Origin: Gemmatimonadota bacterium
Lineage (GTDB): Bacteria > Gemmatimonadota > Gemmatimonadetes > Longimicrobiales > Gaopeijiaceae
DNA length: 64,000 nt
Reading direction: 5' to 3'
NCBI GenBank assembly: GCA_016209885.1
Contig: JACQVF010000041.1
Coordinates: 1 to 64,000 of the forward strand
The stretch's first letter is position 1; every line of letters begins with the position of its first letter. Under the pieces are notes generated by a model. The model saw only the letters and a program-made list of their open reading frames with translations, made no database searches and was not told the DNA's origin. Both the position numbers and the translations under genes were made by a program. Shown one piece after another: positions 33,943-43,332 of this stretch.

Positions 33943-35205
33943 GTGAATCGGGATCTCTTCGATCTGGAGACCGAGAGGGCGAGGGAGCCCGGGAGCGACG
34001 GGCTGGCAGGGGAGCGCCCCGAGGCGCCCGCGTGCCCCCAGCCCATAGATGTACCCGTGTGGAGCGTTTCCGCCGTCAACGCGGCGGCGCGCACCTTGCT
34101 CGAAGGTACGTTCCCGCCGCTCTGGGTGACGGGTGAGGTGGCGAACTGGCGGCGGGCGCGGTCCGGCCACTGCTATTTCACGCTGAAGGATCGGACCTCG
34201 CAGCTCGGGTGCGTGATGTGGCGGAGCGACGCGGAGCGCCTGCCCACGGACCCGGACGAGGGGATGACGCTGCGGGTGTTCGGGACGCTCACCATCTACG
34301 AGCGCAAGGGCGAGTACCAGCTCGTAGTGCGGCGGCTCGAGGGTGAGGGAGCGGAAGGGTTGTGGCGTCTGGCGTTCGAGAAGCTGCGCGCGAAGCTCGC
34401 CGCGGAGGGGCTCCTCGCGCCGGAACGCAGGCGCCCCCTGCCGCGCTTTCCGTCCACGGTGGGTGTGGTAACGTCGCCGGCCGGCGCCGCGATGCGCGAC
34501 ATCATCACGGTGATCGGGCGGAGGGCGCCCTGGACCCGGGTTGTGCTTTGTGCGGCGCGGGTCCAGGGGGAGGGCGCCGCGGCGGAGATCGCCCGGGCGA
34601 TTCGCGCCCTGGCCACGAGCGGGCTGGTGGAGGTGATCATCGTCGGGCGCGGCGGCGGCTCCGTGGAGGATCTTTGGGCGTTCAACGAGGAGCCGGTGGC
34701 GCGGGCGATCGCCGAGTGTCCGGTGCCGGTCGTGTCGGCGGTCGGACACGAAGTCGACGTGACGATCGCGGATCTGGTGGCCGACGTGCGCGCGCCGACG
34801 CCGTCCGCGGCTGCCGAGACGGTGGTGCCGGACCGGCGCGCGGTGGCGGACGGGCTCGAGCGGCTTCGCGCCCATCTAGTCACAGCGCTGGCCGCGGCCG
34901 TCGAGCGGCGCCGGGTGCGGGCGCGAGACATGGCCGACGCGCTGGAACGGGGAATGGCTCGCGTGCTCGAGCGGTGGCGGCACCGGCTCGCCGGGGTCGT
35001 GGCCAAGGTCGAGGCGCTGTCGCCGCTGGCTACGCTGCGCCGCGGTTACGCGGTGCCCCTGGGCGTGGGAGGCCAGGTATTGCGCCGCGCCGTTGAGTTC
35101 GACGCGGGGATGCCCTTCGAGTTGCGCGTGGTGGATGGCCGTGTGCGGAGCCGCGTGGAGGAGTCGCTCCCGGAGGAAAGCGATGGCGGACGCACCGAAT
35201 CGTGA
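33943..35205 (+). CDS. xseA: Exodeoxyribonuclease VII large subunit
   Basis: A 420-residue nuclease subunit. The N-terminal OB fold begins with WSVSAVNAAARTLLEGTFPPLWVTGEVANW and SGHCYFTLKD; the catalytic domain has TVGVVTSPAGAAMRDI, the IIVGRGGGSVEDLWAFNEE motif, and SAVGHEVDVTIADLVADVRAPTPSAAAE; a coiled coil and a C-terminal beta domain follow. About 45 N-terminal residues before the OB fold are not conserved. GTG at 33943 has an SD (GGAGG) 12 nt away; GTG at 33919, overlapping the folD stop, is the alternative. xseB overlaps its end by 23 bp. Confidence 0.94.
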   Translation: MNRDLFDLETERAREPGSDGLAGERPEAPACPQPIDVPVWSVSAVNAAARTLLEGTFPPLWVTGEVANWRRARSGHCYFTLKDRTSQLGCVMWRSDAERLPTDPDEGMTLRVFGTLTIYERKGEYQLVVRRLEGEGAEGLWRLAFEKLRAKLAAEGLLAPERRRPLPRFPSTVGVVTSPAGAAMRDIITVIGRRAPWTRVVLCAARVQGEGAAAEIARAIRALATSGLVEVIIVGRGGGSVEDLWAFNEEPVARAIAECPVPVVSAVGHEVDVTIADLVADVRAPTPSAAAETVVPDRRAVADGLERLRAHLVTALAAAVERRRVRARDMADALERGMARVLERWRHRLAGVVAKVEALSPLATLRRGYAVPLGVGGQVLRRAVEFDAGMPFELRVVDGRVRSRVEESLPEESDGGRTES

Positions 35206-35452
35206 CGTCGAAGCAGGCGCCGCGCGCGACGACGGGTCGCTGGAGGATCGCATCGCGCGCCTGGAGGAGATCGTGCAGGCGCTCGAGGCCGATCGTCTCG
35301 AGCTGGACGAGGCCCTCGCACTCTTCGAGGAAGCCGTAGGGCACATTCGCCACGCGGAGCGCACCCTGGCGGAGGCGGAGCTCAGGGTCGAGGAGTTGAA
35401 GGGGGAGGGCCCTGCCGGGGTGCTGCGGCCGTTCGAGGGCGAGGGCGAATGA
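35183..35452 (+). CDS. xseB: Exodeoxyribonuclease VII small subunit
   Basis: An 89-residue helical hairpin protein with the XseB core SLEDRIARLEEIVQALEADRLELDEALALFEEAVGH. Several XseB subunits wrap the long coiled coil of XseA in the complex that degrades single-stranded DNA into oligonucleotides. The start lies within xseA after GGAGGAAAG, and the stop overlaps the ispA start (ATGA), so the three genes are coupled. Confidence 0.92.
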   Translation: MADAPNRDVEAGAARDDGSLEDRIARLEEIVQALEADRLELDEALALFEEAVGHIRHAERTLAEAELRVEELKGEGPAGVLRPFEGEGE

Positions 35453-36363
35453 CGACCACAGCCCCGGGCTTCGATCTGGAGGCCTTCCTGCGCCGTGAGC
35501 GTTCCCTCGCGGGGGCGGCGGTCCGCCGCGCCGTGGATCGGCTGGGGGAGGCGCTGCCGGATTGCCTTGTCCGCGCCGTCGAGCACTCCACGAGCGCGCC
35601 CGGAAAGCTGCTGCGCCCTATCCTCTGTGCAGCGGCGTACCGGGCCGCCGGCGGCCACGGCGACGCGGTCTACGACCTCGGCGCGGCCATCGAGCTCGTG
35701 CATGCCTATTCGCTCATGCATGACGATCTTCCGTGCATGGATGACGCCGAGCTGCGGCGCGGGCGCCCGGTGGCCCACAGCGTGTTCGGCGAAAAGACCG
35801 TAATGGTGGCGGCCGCCGCGCTCATTCCGGCGGCGGCGCTCCAGGCCTGGCAGGCCGCGCTCCGGCTGGGCTGTGGCCAGGCGGCGGCGCGGCGAATGGT
35901 GCGGGAGCTTGCCGTGGCCGCGGGCGCGGGCGGGATGGTGGGTGGCCAGGTGCTGGATCTCGGTCTGGAGGGCGAGCCCCGGGACAGCGCGGAGCTCGAT
36001 GCGCTGCATGCGCGCAAGACCGGTGCGCTCCTGGCGGCGGCACTGCGCATTGGCGGGATCGCGGCTGGCGCAGGCGCGGCGACCATCGCGGCCCTGGATG
36101 CCTACGGTCGCAATGTGGGGTTGGCCTTCCAGGTCGTGGACGACATTCTGGACGTGACCGCCAGCGCGCACGCCCTGGGCAAGCGGCCGCTGAAGGATGC
36201 AGCGCTCGGGAAAGCGACGTACGCATCGGTGCACGGCGTGGAGGAAGCGCGCTGGCGGGCTGAGGCGCTGGCTCGCGCGGCCGCTGACGCGCTCGGGAAG
36301 GCGGGGATCCACGCGCCCGCGCTCGCCGCGCTGGCCGACTACGTGGTCGACCGTGACCGCTGA
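35449..36363 (+). CDS. ispA: Polyprenyl (farnesyl/geranylgeranyl) diphosphate synthase
   Basis: A 304-residue trans-prenyltransferase that condenses IPP with allylic diphosphates. Seen: the PGKLLRPILC region (substrate-binding Lys/Arg), the first Asp-rich motif MHDDLPCMDDAELRRGRP, HARKTGALLAAALRIGG, the second Asp-rich motif FQVVDDILDVTAS and the GKRPLKDAALGKATYAS segment. The two extra residues in DDLPCMD are typical of bacterial FPP synthases. It follows xseB, its classic neighbour; dxs is not next to it here. nadK starts inside its end. Confidence 0.93.
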   Translation: MTTTAPGFDLEAFLRRERSLAGAAVRRAVDRLGEALPDCLVRAVEHSTSAPGKLLRPILCAAAYRAAGGHGDAVYDLGAAIELVHAYSLMHDDLPCMDDAELRRGRPVAHSVFGEKTVMVAAAALIPAAALQAWQAALRLGCGQAAARRMVRELAVAAGAGGMVGGQVLDLGLEGEPRDSAELDALHARKTGALLAAALRIGGIAAGAGAATIAALDAYGRNVGLAFQVVDDILDVTASAHALGKRPLKDAALGKATYASVHGVEEARWRAEALARAAADALGKAGIHAPALAALADYVVDRDR

Positions 36364-37261
36364 TCGGCCGGCCGGCCCCGTGCTGTTCCGCCGCATCGGG
36401 ATCGTGGGCCAGTCGGGCTATGGCACCCTGGAGCGGGTGATCGCTCGGATCGTTGCGTTCGCTCGAGCCCGCGATCTCGGCCTGCTCTACGAGCCGAGCA
36501 TCCTGGAATTCGCGCCCGAGCGTGCTGCGCGATTGGACTCGCAGGGCTCGCAAGTCGATCTGCTCCTGACCCTGGGAGGCGACGGTACTCTGCTGCACGG
36601 CGCCCGCATGGTGGCGCGCGCCGGCATCCCGGTGCTGGGCGTGAACCTGGGGTTCCTGGGTTTCCTCACCACAGTCGCCCACGACGAGATCGAGCTTGCC
36701 CTCGAGCGGCTGCTGGCCGGCGACTACATGCTGGATCGGCGATTCACCCTGCAGGCGTCCATCGTCCACGCGGACGGCTCCGCCGAGGAGCACCCGCATC
36801 TGGCGCTCAATGACGTCGTGCTGCACAAGGGTGGGGTGGCGCGCGTGGTGCGCATCGGGATCCGGGTGGGCAGCGGCCGCGAGGAGGTGGGCAGCTTCGT
36901 CGCCGACGGCGTGATCATCGCGACGCCTACCGGCTCGACCGCGTACTCCATGGCGGCGGGCGGCCCCATCGTCGTCCCGTCCGTGGACTGCATCGCCGTC
37001 ACTGCGATCTGTCCCCACACGCTGGCCGTTCGGCCCCTCGTGCTCCCGGCCGACGAGGTCATCACGGCGCAGTCGCTCGTGCCCACGCAGGAGCTGTTCC
37101 TCACCGTGGACGGCCGGGAGGGGCTGCCCCTCGAGTCCGGAGACCAGGTTGTAGTGCGGAAGGGCGATGCCGTCGTTTCCCTCGTGCGTTTCCCGGGCCA
37201 GACCTTCTTCTCGACGCTGCGCCGGAAACTCAACTGGGCGGTGCCGTCAAGAGGGCGATGA
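36353..37261 (+). CDS. nadK: NAD kinase
   Basis: A 302-residue kinase that makes NADP from NAD with ATP or polyphosphate. GGDGTLLHGARMVARAGIPVLGVNLGFLGFLTT holds the catalytic GGDGT loop; DGVIIATPTGSTAYSMAAGGPIVVPSVD is the NAD-binding site, followed by CPHTLAVRPLVLP. The GTG at 36353 lies 11 bp before the ispA stop. In many bacteria dxs and tlyA lie between ispA and nadK; both are absent here. The C-terminus ends at a normal KLNWA. Confidence 0.94.
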   Translation: MTADRPAGPVLFRRIGIVGQSGYGTLERVIARIVAFARARDLGLLYEPSILEFAPERAARLDSQGSQVDLLLTLGGDGTLLHGARMVARAGIPVLGVNLGFLGFLTTVAHDEIELALERLLAGDYMLDRRFTLQASIVHADGSAEEHPHLALNDVVLHKGGVARVVRIGIRVGSGREEVGSFVADGVIIATPTGSTAYSMAAGGPIVVPSVDCIAVTAICPHTLAVRPLVLPADEVITAQSLVPTQELFLTVDGREGLPLESGDQVVVRKGDAVVSLVRFPGQTFFSTLRRKLNWAVPSRGR

Positions 37262-37339
37262 GCGGATTCGCTCATCGGTGACGTCGTCGTCCCACCCTCC
37301 CATTGAGCGCCTCTTGCGCCGCGGCGTACATTGGCGGAA

Positions 37340-39016
37340 ATGCTCATCGAGCTGCGGATCCGCGACTACGCCGTCATCGACACGCTGGCCCTCGAGCTCG
37401 AACCGGGGCTCAACGTCCTCACAGGTGAGACGGGTGCCGGCAAGTCGATCGTTGTGGGTGCCCTCTCGCTTCTCCTCGGGGAGCGCGCCACTGCGGACGT
37501 GGTGCGGATGAGCGCGCCGAAGGCGGTGGTGGAAGGGGTCTTCGATATCCGGGGTCGGCCCGAGCTGCTGCGCCGCCTCGAGGAGCTGGGGGTCGAGGCG
37601 CCGGACGGGCTCCTGATCCTCAAGCGCGAGGTGGCTGCGGAGGGCCGTAACCGCGCGTGGGTGAACGCCTCGCCCGCCACCGCTACTGTGGTCGGCGAGC
37701 TGGGTCGCGCGCTCGTCGACCTCCACGGGCAGCACGAGCACCAGACGCTGCTGCACGCGAGCGAGCAACGGGCGATCCTCGACGCGTTCGCGGACGCGGG
37801 CGAACTGGCCGCAGCGGTGGCCGCTCTTCACCGCGAGCTGGTCCGCCTCCGTGCCGAGCGCGTGGAACGGGAGCACCGGCACGGCCAGCTCCTGGGGCGC
37901 GCGGATACGCTGCGCTTCCAGGTAGGCGAGATCGAGGGCGCGCGCCCGGATCCGCATGAGGAGGTTGCCCTCGAGGACGAGGCGCGCCGCCTCCAGCACT
38001 CGGAGGAGCTGGTCCGCGGCGCGACCCGCGTCCACGAAGCGCTCTACGCGGGCGACGATGCCATCGCCGACCGGCTCGCGGATCTCCAGCGCGTTCTGGA
38101 GCAGCTCGCCCGTGTCGACCCGTCGCTCGCGGAGGCCGCGGCCCTACTCGAGGGGGCATACTTCAGCATAAAGGAGGTGGGCGTTCAGGTCGGCGACTAC
38201 GCCAGCGGGCTCGAGCATGACCCGGGGCGCCTCGAGGAGATCCGCCACCGTCAGGACCTCATCTTCCGGCTGAAACGAAAATACGGGCCCGAGCTCATGG
38301 ATGTCATCGAGACCGGGCGGCGTCTGCGCCACGAGCTGGATGCCCTGGATACGGCGGATGTGGAGCTCGATGCGCTGAGGCGGCACATCGAGGATGGGCA
38401 GCGGCGAATCGAGGAGCGGGCCGCAGCCCTGAGCGCAGCGCGGAGGAAGGCAGCCCAGCGGCTGGCCGCCTGGGTCAAGCGGATGCTTCCGGAGCTGGGT
38501 ATGCCCGGCGCGGCCTTCGAGGTGGCGCTCGAGCCGCTCCCGGAGATCGGCGCCTACGGGGCCGAGTCCGTAGAGTTTCGTGTGGCGGTGAACCCGGGGT
38601 TCGAGCCGCGTGCCGTGGCCCGCGTGGCCAGCGGCGGCGAACTCTCCCGCATCATGCTGGTGCTCAAGACGATCCTGGCCGACGTGGATCGCGTGCCGAC
38701 GCTCGTGTTCGACGAGATCGACGTCGGGATCGGCGGGCGCGTGGCGCTCCACGTGGCGGAGAAGCTCCACGAGGTCGCGACGAGCCACCAGGTTTTCGTG
38801 ATCACGCACCTGCCCCAGCTCGCGGCGCGGGCGGACCACCATCTTTACGTGGAGAAGGGCGAACGTGAGGGCGTCGCCGCAGCGACCGTGGCGGAGCTGG
38901 CGGGCGAGGAGCGCGTCCGGGAGATCGCCCGGATGTTAGGCGGCGACTCCGAGTCTGCCACCTCCCTCGAGCACGCCCGGGAGCTCCTGACGAGCGCAGG
39001 GGCCACGCGCGGCTGA
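37340..39016 (+). CDS. recN: DNA repair protein RecN
   Basis: A 558-residue SMC-like ATPase in double-strand-break repair. The N-terminus has MLIELRIRDYAVIDTLALELEPGLNVLTGETGAGKSIVVGALSLLLG (Walker A), then the joint region with LVDLHGQHEHQTLL, a coiled-coil middle, and the C-terminal VASGGELSRIMLVLKTIL signature and TLVFDEIDVGIGG Walker B, ending in QVFVITHLPQLAARADHH. An in-frame TTG at 37331 precedes the ATG, but homology starts at the ATG. It ends the folD-xse-ispA-nadK run; nadK is 78 bp upstream. Confidence 0.95.
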   Translation: MLIELRIRDYAVIDTLALELEPGLNVLTGETGAGKSIVVGALSLLLGERATADVVRMSAPKAVVEGVFDIRGRPELLRRLEELGVEAPDGLLILKREVAAEGRNRAWVNASPATATVVGELGRALVDLHGQHEHQTLLHASEQRAILDAFADAGELAAAVAALHRELVRLRAERVEREHRHGQLLGRADTLRFQVGEIEGARPDPHEEVALEDEARRLQHSEELVRGATRVHEALYAGDDAIADRLADLQRVLEQLARVDPSLAEAAALLEGAYFSIKEVGVQVGDYASGLEHDPGRLEEIRHRQDLIFRLKRKYGPELMDVIETGRRLRHELDALDTADVELDALRRHIEDGQRRIEERAAALSAARRKAAQRLAAWVKRMLPELGMPGAAFEVALEPLPEIGAYGAESVEFRVAVNPGFEPRAVARVASGGELSRIMLVLKTILADVDRVPTLVFDEIDVGIGGRVALHVAEKLHEVATSHQVFVITHLPQLAARADHHLYVEKGEREGVAAATVAELAGEERVREIARMLGGDSESATSLEHARELLTSAGATRG

Positions 39017-39063
39017 CCGGGCAGTTGCCGCGGCGGCCCATCGCCTGCGCGGGCAGCCACAGC

Positions 39064-39095
39064 CCCTTCGACCCTTCGACCCTTCGAGCCTTCGA
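39064..39095 (+). repeat. Four tandem 8-bp repeats (CCCTTCGA)
   Basis: CCCTTCGA repeated three times plus GCCTTCGA, in the 94-bp convergent gap between recN and the outer-membrane-type gene. The last copies with the GAGGG that follows could form a weak stem; there is no T-tract. Confidence 0.7.
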
Positions 39096-39110
39096 GGGCG
39101 CCCCGTGCCA

Positions 39111-40694
39111 TCACTTCCCCCACAGTGTCAGGCCGGTCCGGACCTCCACCTGGAACGTGCCTCGCTTCAGCGTACGCCCGCCGCTCCCGGCCACCGTGTT
39201 CTGGTAGATTGCGCGAGCCTCGAGTGGAAGCCGCGCTGTGCCCGGAGGCGTCGAGTAGACGATGCCGATCCCCAGCCGGTGGTACGTGCTTTCCGTCTCC
39301 TCAGCCAGCACGTCGGGCGGAGGAACCGCATTTGCCCCGTCCGCTGGCGCTCCGCCGTCCGCCCGTGCGTACGTGTCTTTACCCTTCGTGAAGTAGCTGT
39401 ACGGGATCCCCACGGACACGGCAGGCGTGAGCACGAGCTGCGGCAGGGCGTCCACGCCGAGGTAGTTGGCCGGCGTCCATTCCACGTTGCGGAGCGCGGC
39501 CGCGAGCACGATGGGGCGGTCCGGCGGCGAGATCCGGCGCTCCACGATGGCGGCGCTCTGGATCCCGTAGCGGACCACCACGCTGGCCAGCATCCGCCCG
39601 GCGATCAGGACGTCATTGTACGAAGCGAACTCGATGTCGCGCTGCCCGTCGCCGCTGCCCAGGTCCACGAAGTTGCTCGGATCATCGAGCTTACCCGTAC
39701 CCAGCCTCACAGCGACGCTCACGGCTCCCCGGTAGGCGAGGGGCCGCGCGGCGCCCGCGGAATCCGCGAGCGGTGTCTCCGCGAAACGATATTTCGCGGA
39801 TAGCTCGATGTCGCCCAGCTCCCACCCGCTCTGCCAGAATCCGAGGGAGTCGCCGGCGATCCCGAAGGCCGGGTCGGTGAGCACCTTCTGAAAGGCAGGG
39901 GCGTCGAGAGGCTCTCGGGCCAGCGGGGCAGGGGCCGTGAAGCTCACGACACCATAGCGGCGCATGCCGTCCTGGATCTCGCGGATCGCCTGGTCGAGTG
40001 CTCCCGCCTCTGCGGACCCGGCCAACGGGAGCAGGCCTGCCGCCGTGCGCACACCCGAGAGCATGGCGCTCGCCCGGGTCACCAGTTCGCGGCCCGAGCG
40101 GCATTCGACGGAGGTCTCACCCAGGGTCTGGCACTCGTCGGAAACTCGCGCCTGCGTGGCGCTGACGGCGCTCGAGAACCCGCTTACGAACGCCTGGACG
40201 GACGCCGCCTGGGCCAGGCCGACGGTCGCCGAGTCCGCATCGAGCCGAAAGTCCACATCCATGCGCCGCCGCACGAGCGGGATATGGACACCTACCTGGA
40301 GTCGCGACAGGATCCCGAACGCGAGCTCAAAGGGAAGGAGAACCGCACTCCCGTCCAATACAACCCGGCTCGCCCCGACCGTCAGCCGCGCATCCGCGTC
40401 ACCCGCCGCCTCACGAAGCGCGCGCTCGAGCGGCGCGAGGGACGGCAGGAGATCGGCGCCGGCGTCGCGCTTCGTGAAGTCGAAGCCCAGCGGCTCCTCC
40501 TCCTCTATGATGTCGCCATCGTGCATCCGAAAGCCGAAACGCCGGTCGAAGGTCGCGAAGGTTGGGCCGACCTGGATCCGCAGGCGTCCGGGCGCGGCCG
40601 TGGTTGCGTCGCGCTCCTGGCTGCGCAGCCCGGAAGCGCCGCAGAGCGCGGCGGCGACGAGCGCCGGGACGAAGATGGAGGCGTTTCGACGCAT
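39111..40694 (-). CDS. Secreted outer-membrane-type protein, unknown function
   Basis: A 527-residue protein with a clear Sec signal peptide (RRNASIFVPALVAAALCGASGLRSQ, cleavage near residue 26). The rest alternates amphipathic strands (FELAFGILSRLQVGVHIPLV, GAVSVAVRLGTG, MLASVVVRYGIQSA, PAVSVGIPYSYF) and ends in a strand-like YQNTVAGSGGRTLKRGTFQVEVRTGLTLWGK, as expected of an outer-membrane beta-barrel. Two Cys in the middle may form a disulphide. The frame is open to 40886, but the ATG at 40694 begins the signal peptide. No known transporter family is recognised. Confidence 0.75.
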   Translation of the reverse strand: MRRNASIFVPALVAAALCGASGLRSQERDATTAAPGRLRIQVGPTFATFDRRFGFRMHDGDIIEEEEPLGFDFTKRDAGADLLPSLAPLERALREAAGDADARLTVGASRVVLDGSAVLLPFELAFGILSRLQVGVHIPLVRRRMDVDFRLDADSATVGLAQAASVQAFVSGFSSAVSATQARVSDECQTLGETSVECRSGRELVTRASAMLSGVRTAAGLLPLAGSAEAGALDQAIREIQDGMRRYGVVSFTAPAPLAREPLDAPAFQKVLTDPAFGIAGDSLGFWQSGWELGDIELSAKYRFAETPLADSAGAARPLAYRGAVSVAVRLGTGKLDDPSNFVDLGSGDGQRDIEFASYNDVLIAGRMLASVVVRYGIQSAAIVERRISPPDRPIVLAAALRNVEWTPANYLGVDALPQLVLTPAVSVGIPYSYFTKGKDTYARADGGAPADGANAVPPPDVLAEETESTYHRLGIGIVYSTPPGTARLPLEARAIYQNTVAGSGGRTLKRGTFQVEVRTGLTLWGK

Positions 40695-40845
40695 GAAGCG
40701 CTCCGTGAGCCGGTACGCATGCCGGCCCCGGGTTCCGAGAGCCCGGCGCGGCAACAGACGAAGAGATCCGGCTCGGCCGCGTCCGAGGCCTGGTTCGGGG
40801 CGCGGCGACGGTAACACCCCGATCGGGTGGGTGTCAACGCAACCG

Positions 40846-40884
40846 CACGTAATCCCACGTAATCCCACGTAACCCCGTAACCCC
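40846..40884 (+). repeat. Tandem 10-bp repeats upstream of the tRNA promoter
   Basis: CACGTAATCC is repeated nearly four times (the last two copies drift to CACGTAACCC and CGTAACCCC), ending 9 bp before the -35 box of the tRNA promoter. It could bind a protein or be slippage-prone DNA. The rest of the 332-bp gap (40695-41026) holds nothing else that was recognised apart from the promoter. Confidence 0.75.
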
Positions 40885-40893
40885 AACCCCAGC

Positions 40894-40922
40894 TTGACAC
40901 CTCAGCCCCTCGCCTCTAGCTT
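40894..40922 (+). promoter_or_regulatory. Candidate promoter of the tRNA pair
   Basis: TTGACA (40894-40899), a 17-bp spacer and TAGCTT (40917-40922). A transcript from about 40929 would contain tRNA-Gly and tRNA-Cys with a 5' leader of about 98 nt. Confidence 0.65.
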
Positions 40923-41026
40923 CCAACTCGCGAAAACCAAGCGATTCGGGGGCAGTGCAGGCGGATCGGAACGCCCCGCAGTGGAAAGATCTTTCGGTTG
41001 GGGGGACGGCACTGCCAGCCCGCGAT

Positions 41027-41099
<73 letters not shown>

Positions 41100-41153
41100 C
41101 TGAGCTGAAGGGGCGCGCCTCGACGGCACGACGGCTGCACCCCTTTTTCTGTC

Positions 41154-41225
<72 letters not shown>

Positions 41226-41422
41226 CTGAGCACCACAAGGCCTCCCGGGCGACCCTGCCGACTCGCCGTGGGCTGCGGGGCTGCCCGGTCCCGATGCTCG
41301 AGAGCCCTCAGTCCCGCTCTCGACTCCCTTGCGCCGATCCTGCCGCACGCTGACACTATAGCGGCCGTGACTGCGGCCGCACAGTTGTCGGGAGCTGAAC
41401 GTCTCCCTATCGGAGATCGAGC

Positions 41423-43102
41423 GTGCCCGCACCGGTCGGCACCGCACCTTCCGCGCTCGGCCCCCTGGCGCTTGGGACCCCACGGCGGTACCGCCCCGCG
41501 AAGATCCTCCGTCGGCTGAGCCGCATCGATATCCTTCGCGCCCTGCCTCCCGAGGAGGTTCAGGGCCTGGTGTCCTATGTCGCGCGCGTCGTCTGTCCGG
41601 CGGGAACGCGGCTCATCGAGGAGGGGGCCCAGGGCGATGCGCTCTACCTTATCGAGGAGGGACGGGCCCGGGTCGAGCGCGCGGGCTCGCCCACGGTCTG
41701 GCACGTGGAGGCGGGCAGCGTGGTGGGCGAGGCGGCGCTGCTCACCGGGGATCCTCGCTCGGCTACGGTGACCGCCGAGACGGATCTGGTCCTCTGGCGG
41801 ATCGGCAAGCAGGATTTCGACGAGCTGGTGAAGCGCTCACCCAACCTGAGGCAGGCGCTGGAGCAACTCGTGGCGCAGCGCCGCCAGGGGATCGTGCCGC
41901 CGCTGCCCAGCCGCCACTTCTGGGTCTCCACGGCGCTACGCGCGCTGGAGGCGCGCTACCGCGGGCTCACCGCCTGGCAGCTCCTCATGGGCCTCGGGCT
42001 CCTGGGCTGGATCGGCCTCTTCCTCAATCACAGGTTCGGGCTGGTGGAGGCGGAGAACCAGGCGGTGCTCCTCGCCGTGCTTCAGCTCCTCGTCGGCTTG
42101 CTCCTCATCCAGGGGTCGTGCGAGGCGCTCGTGATCGGGGTGGAGCGACTGGGCGCGCGGCTCCACTGGGACGGCTTCGTCTCCGGCACCATGGGCTCGC
42201 TCTTGAGCAACCTGCCCGAGTTCGTGGTGATCGCGTTCCTGGTGCTGGTCGAGCCGTTCGCCGCGTTCGTGACCACTGCGGTCACCATCTTCAACAACGC
42301 CCTCGGCTTCTCCGTCTACTCCTTCTTCCTCCCGAAGGACCGGCGGGGCGTGTTCGCGATGCCGCGTTCGCTGACGGCGGCGGGCGGCGAGATCATGATC
42401 GCGGGCGGAGCGATCACGCTCATCGTGGGGATCGTGATGCTCGTGGCACGGGTGGGGCAGGTACGGGCGGCGCTTGCAGGCTTCGATCTCATCGGGATCG
42501 GCATCGTCCTGGCGGCGACGTACGGCTACTACCTGATCACGCTGGCGCGCTATTACGGCGAGGGGAAGGACGACCAGGAGTCGATCCCGCCCGATCCCGA
42601 GCGGTTGGGCCACGACAGCAGCGCCCGGGGGATCGGCTCCATGTTTGGGCTGGGTCTCCTGGGCGCTTACACCGGCGGCGAGACGATTGGCGGCTTCGCC
42701 GACACCGCGCTCAAGGGGTTGGCGTTGCCGTTGATCCCGACCGCCGTCGTCCTGGCGTTCTTCGCGGCGATCAGCGAGTACATCATCGCCTTCAAGTCGC
42801 ACCGTCGGGGAGAGCTCGGGATCGCCCTGAGCAGCGTGTTCGGCGGGCTGACCCAGGTCATGTTCCTGCTGCTGCCGTTCGGGATCGTCGTGATCGGCGT
42901 CGCGGGCCTCATGAGCCCCGATGGCAAGTACGCTGTGCCGATCAACGCCATCACGCTGCTGCTCATGCTGCTTCTATTCCCGCTTTTCTACACGCTCCAT
43001 CAGTACGTGGAGCAGGACAAGGCGGTGAGCAACCTGGGTGCCGCCGGCATGACGGGCATCTATCTGCTCCTCCTCTACTTCCTGCTCACCGCATCGGCCT
43101 GA
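41423..43102 (+). CDS. Cyclic-nucleotide-binding domain fused to a CaCA-type cation exchanger
   Basis: A 559-residue fusion. Residues about 30-150 are a cNMP-binding beta-roll (FDELVKRSPNL at its end), whose phosphate-binding cassette GEAALLTGDPRSATVTA keeps the Glu and Arg that hold a cyclic nucleotide. Residues about 180-559 form about eleven membrane helices with the two exchanger repeats: SLLSNLPEFVVIAFLVL...FNNALGFSVY and FFAAISEYIIAFKSHRRGELGIALSSVFGG. The arrangement suggests a sodium/calcium-type exchanger gated by cAMP or cGMP at the inner membrane. The ion and nucleotide are unproven. The GTG start is tentative. Confidence 0.82.
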   Translation: MPAPVGTAPSALGPLALGTPRRYRPAKILRRLSRIDILRALPPEEVQGLVSYVARVVCPAGTRLIEEGAQGDALYLIEEGRARVERAGSPTVWHVEAGSVVGEAALLTGDPRSATVTAETDLVLWRIGKQDFDELVKRSPNLRQALEQLVAQRRQGIVPPLPSRHFWVSTALRALEARYRGLTAWQLLMGLGLLGWIGLFLNHRFGLVEAENQAVLLAVLQLLVGLLLIQGSCEALVIGVERLGARLHWDGFVSGTMGSLLSNLPEFVVIAFLVLVEPFAAFVTTAVTIFNNALGFSVYSFFLPKDRRGVFAMPRSLTAAGGEIMIAGGAITLIVGIVMLVARVGQVRAALAGFDLIGIGIVLAATYGYYLITLARYYGEGKDDQESIPPDPERLGHDSSARGIGSMFGLGLLGAYTGGETIGGFADTALKGLALPLIPTAVVLAFFAAISEYIIAFKSHRRGELGIALSSVFGGLTQVMFLLLPFGIVVIGVAGLMSPDGKYAVPINAITLLLMLLLFPLFYTLHQYVEQDKAVSNLGAAGMTGIYLLLLYFLLTASA

Positions 43103-43332
43103 GCTCGGCGGGCGCCCCGTTTCGGTCGCACGGCTGTTTGGGAACGTGGCGCTCCGTTATTACTTCGGACGCGGCCCCCGGGTCGGGCGGGCCTCGACGA
43201 CGAGCAGCTCCGCTTCTTCGCACTCTGGCTCGGCCACTACCTGCGCTTCTGAAACGAGGGCCCCCGCCGTGCCTGCGCGGGAGCCCCCGGGCCAGTAGAT
43301 TGGCTCACTCGCTTCGTGCGCGCGAGCTGCTA

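Noticed and set aside
43103-43332. A short + strand segment ending LRFFALWLGHYLRF followed by a stop
   Set aside because: It looks protein-like, but is too short and has no start or recognisable parent gene; it may be chance.
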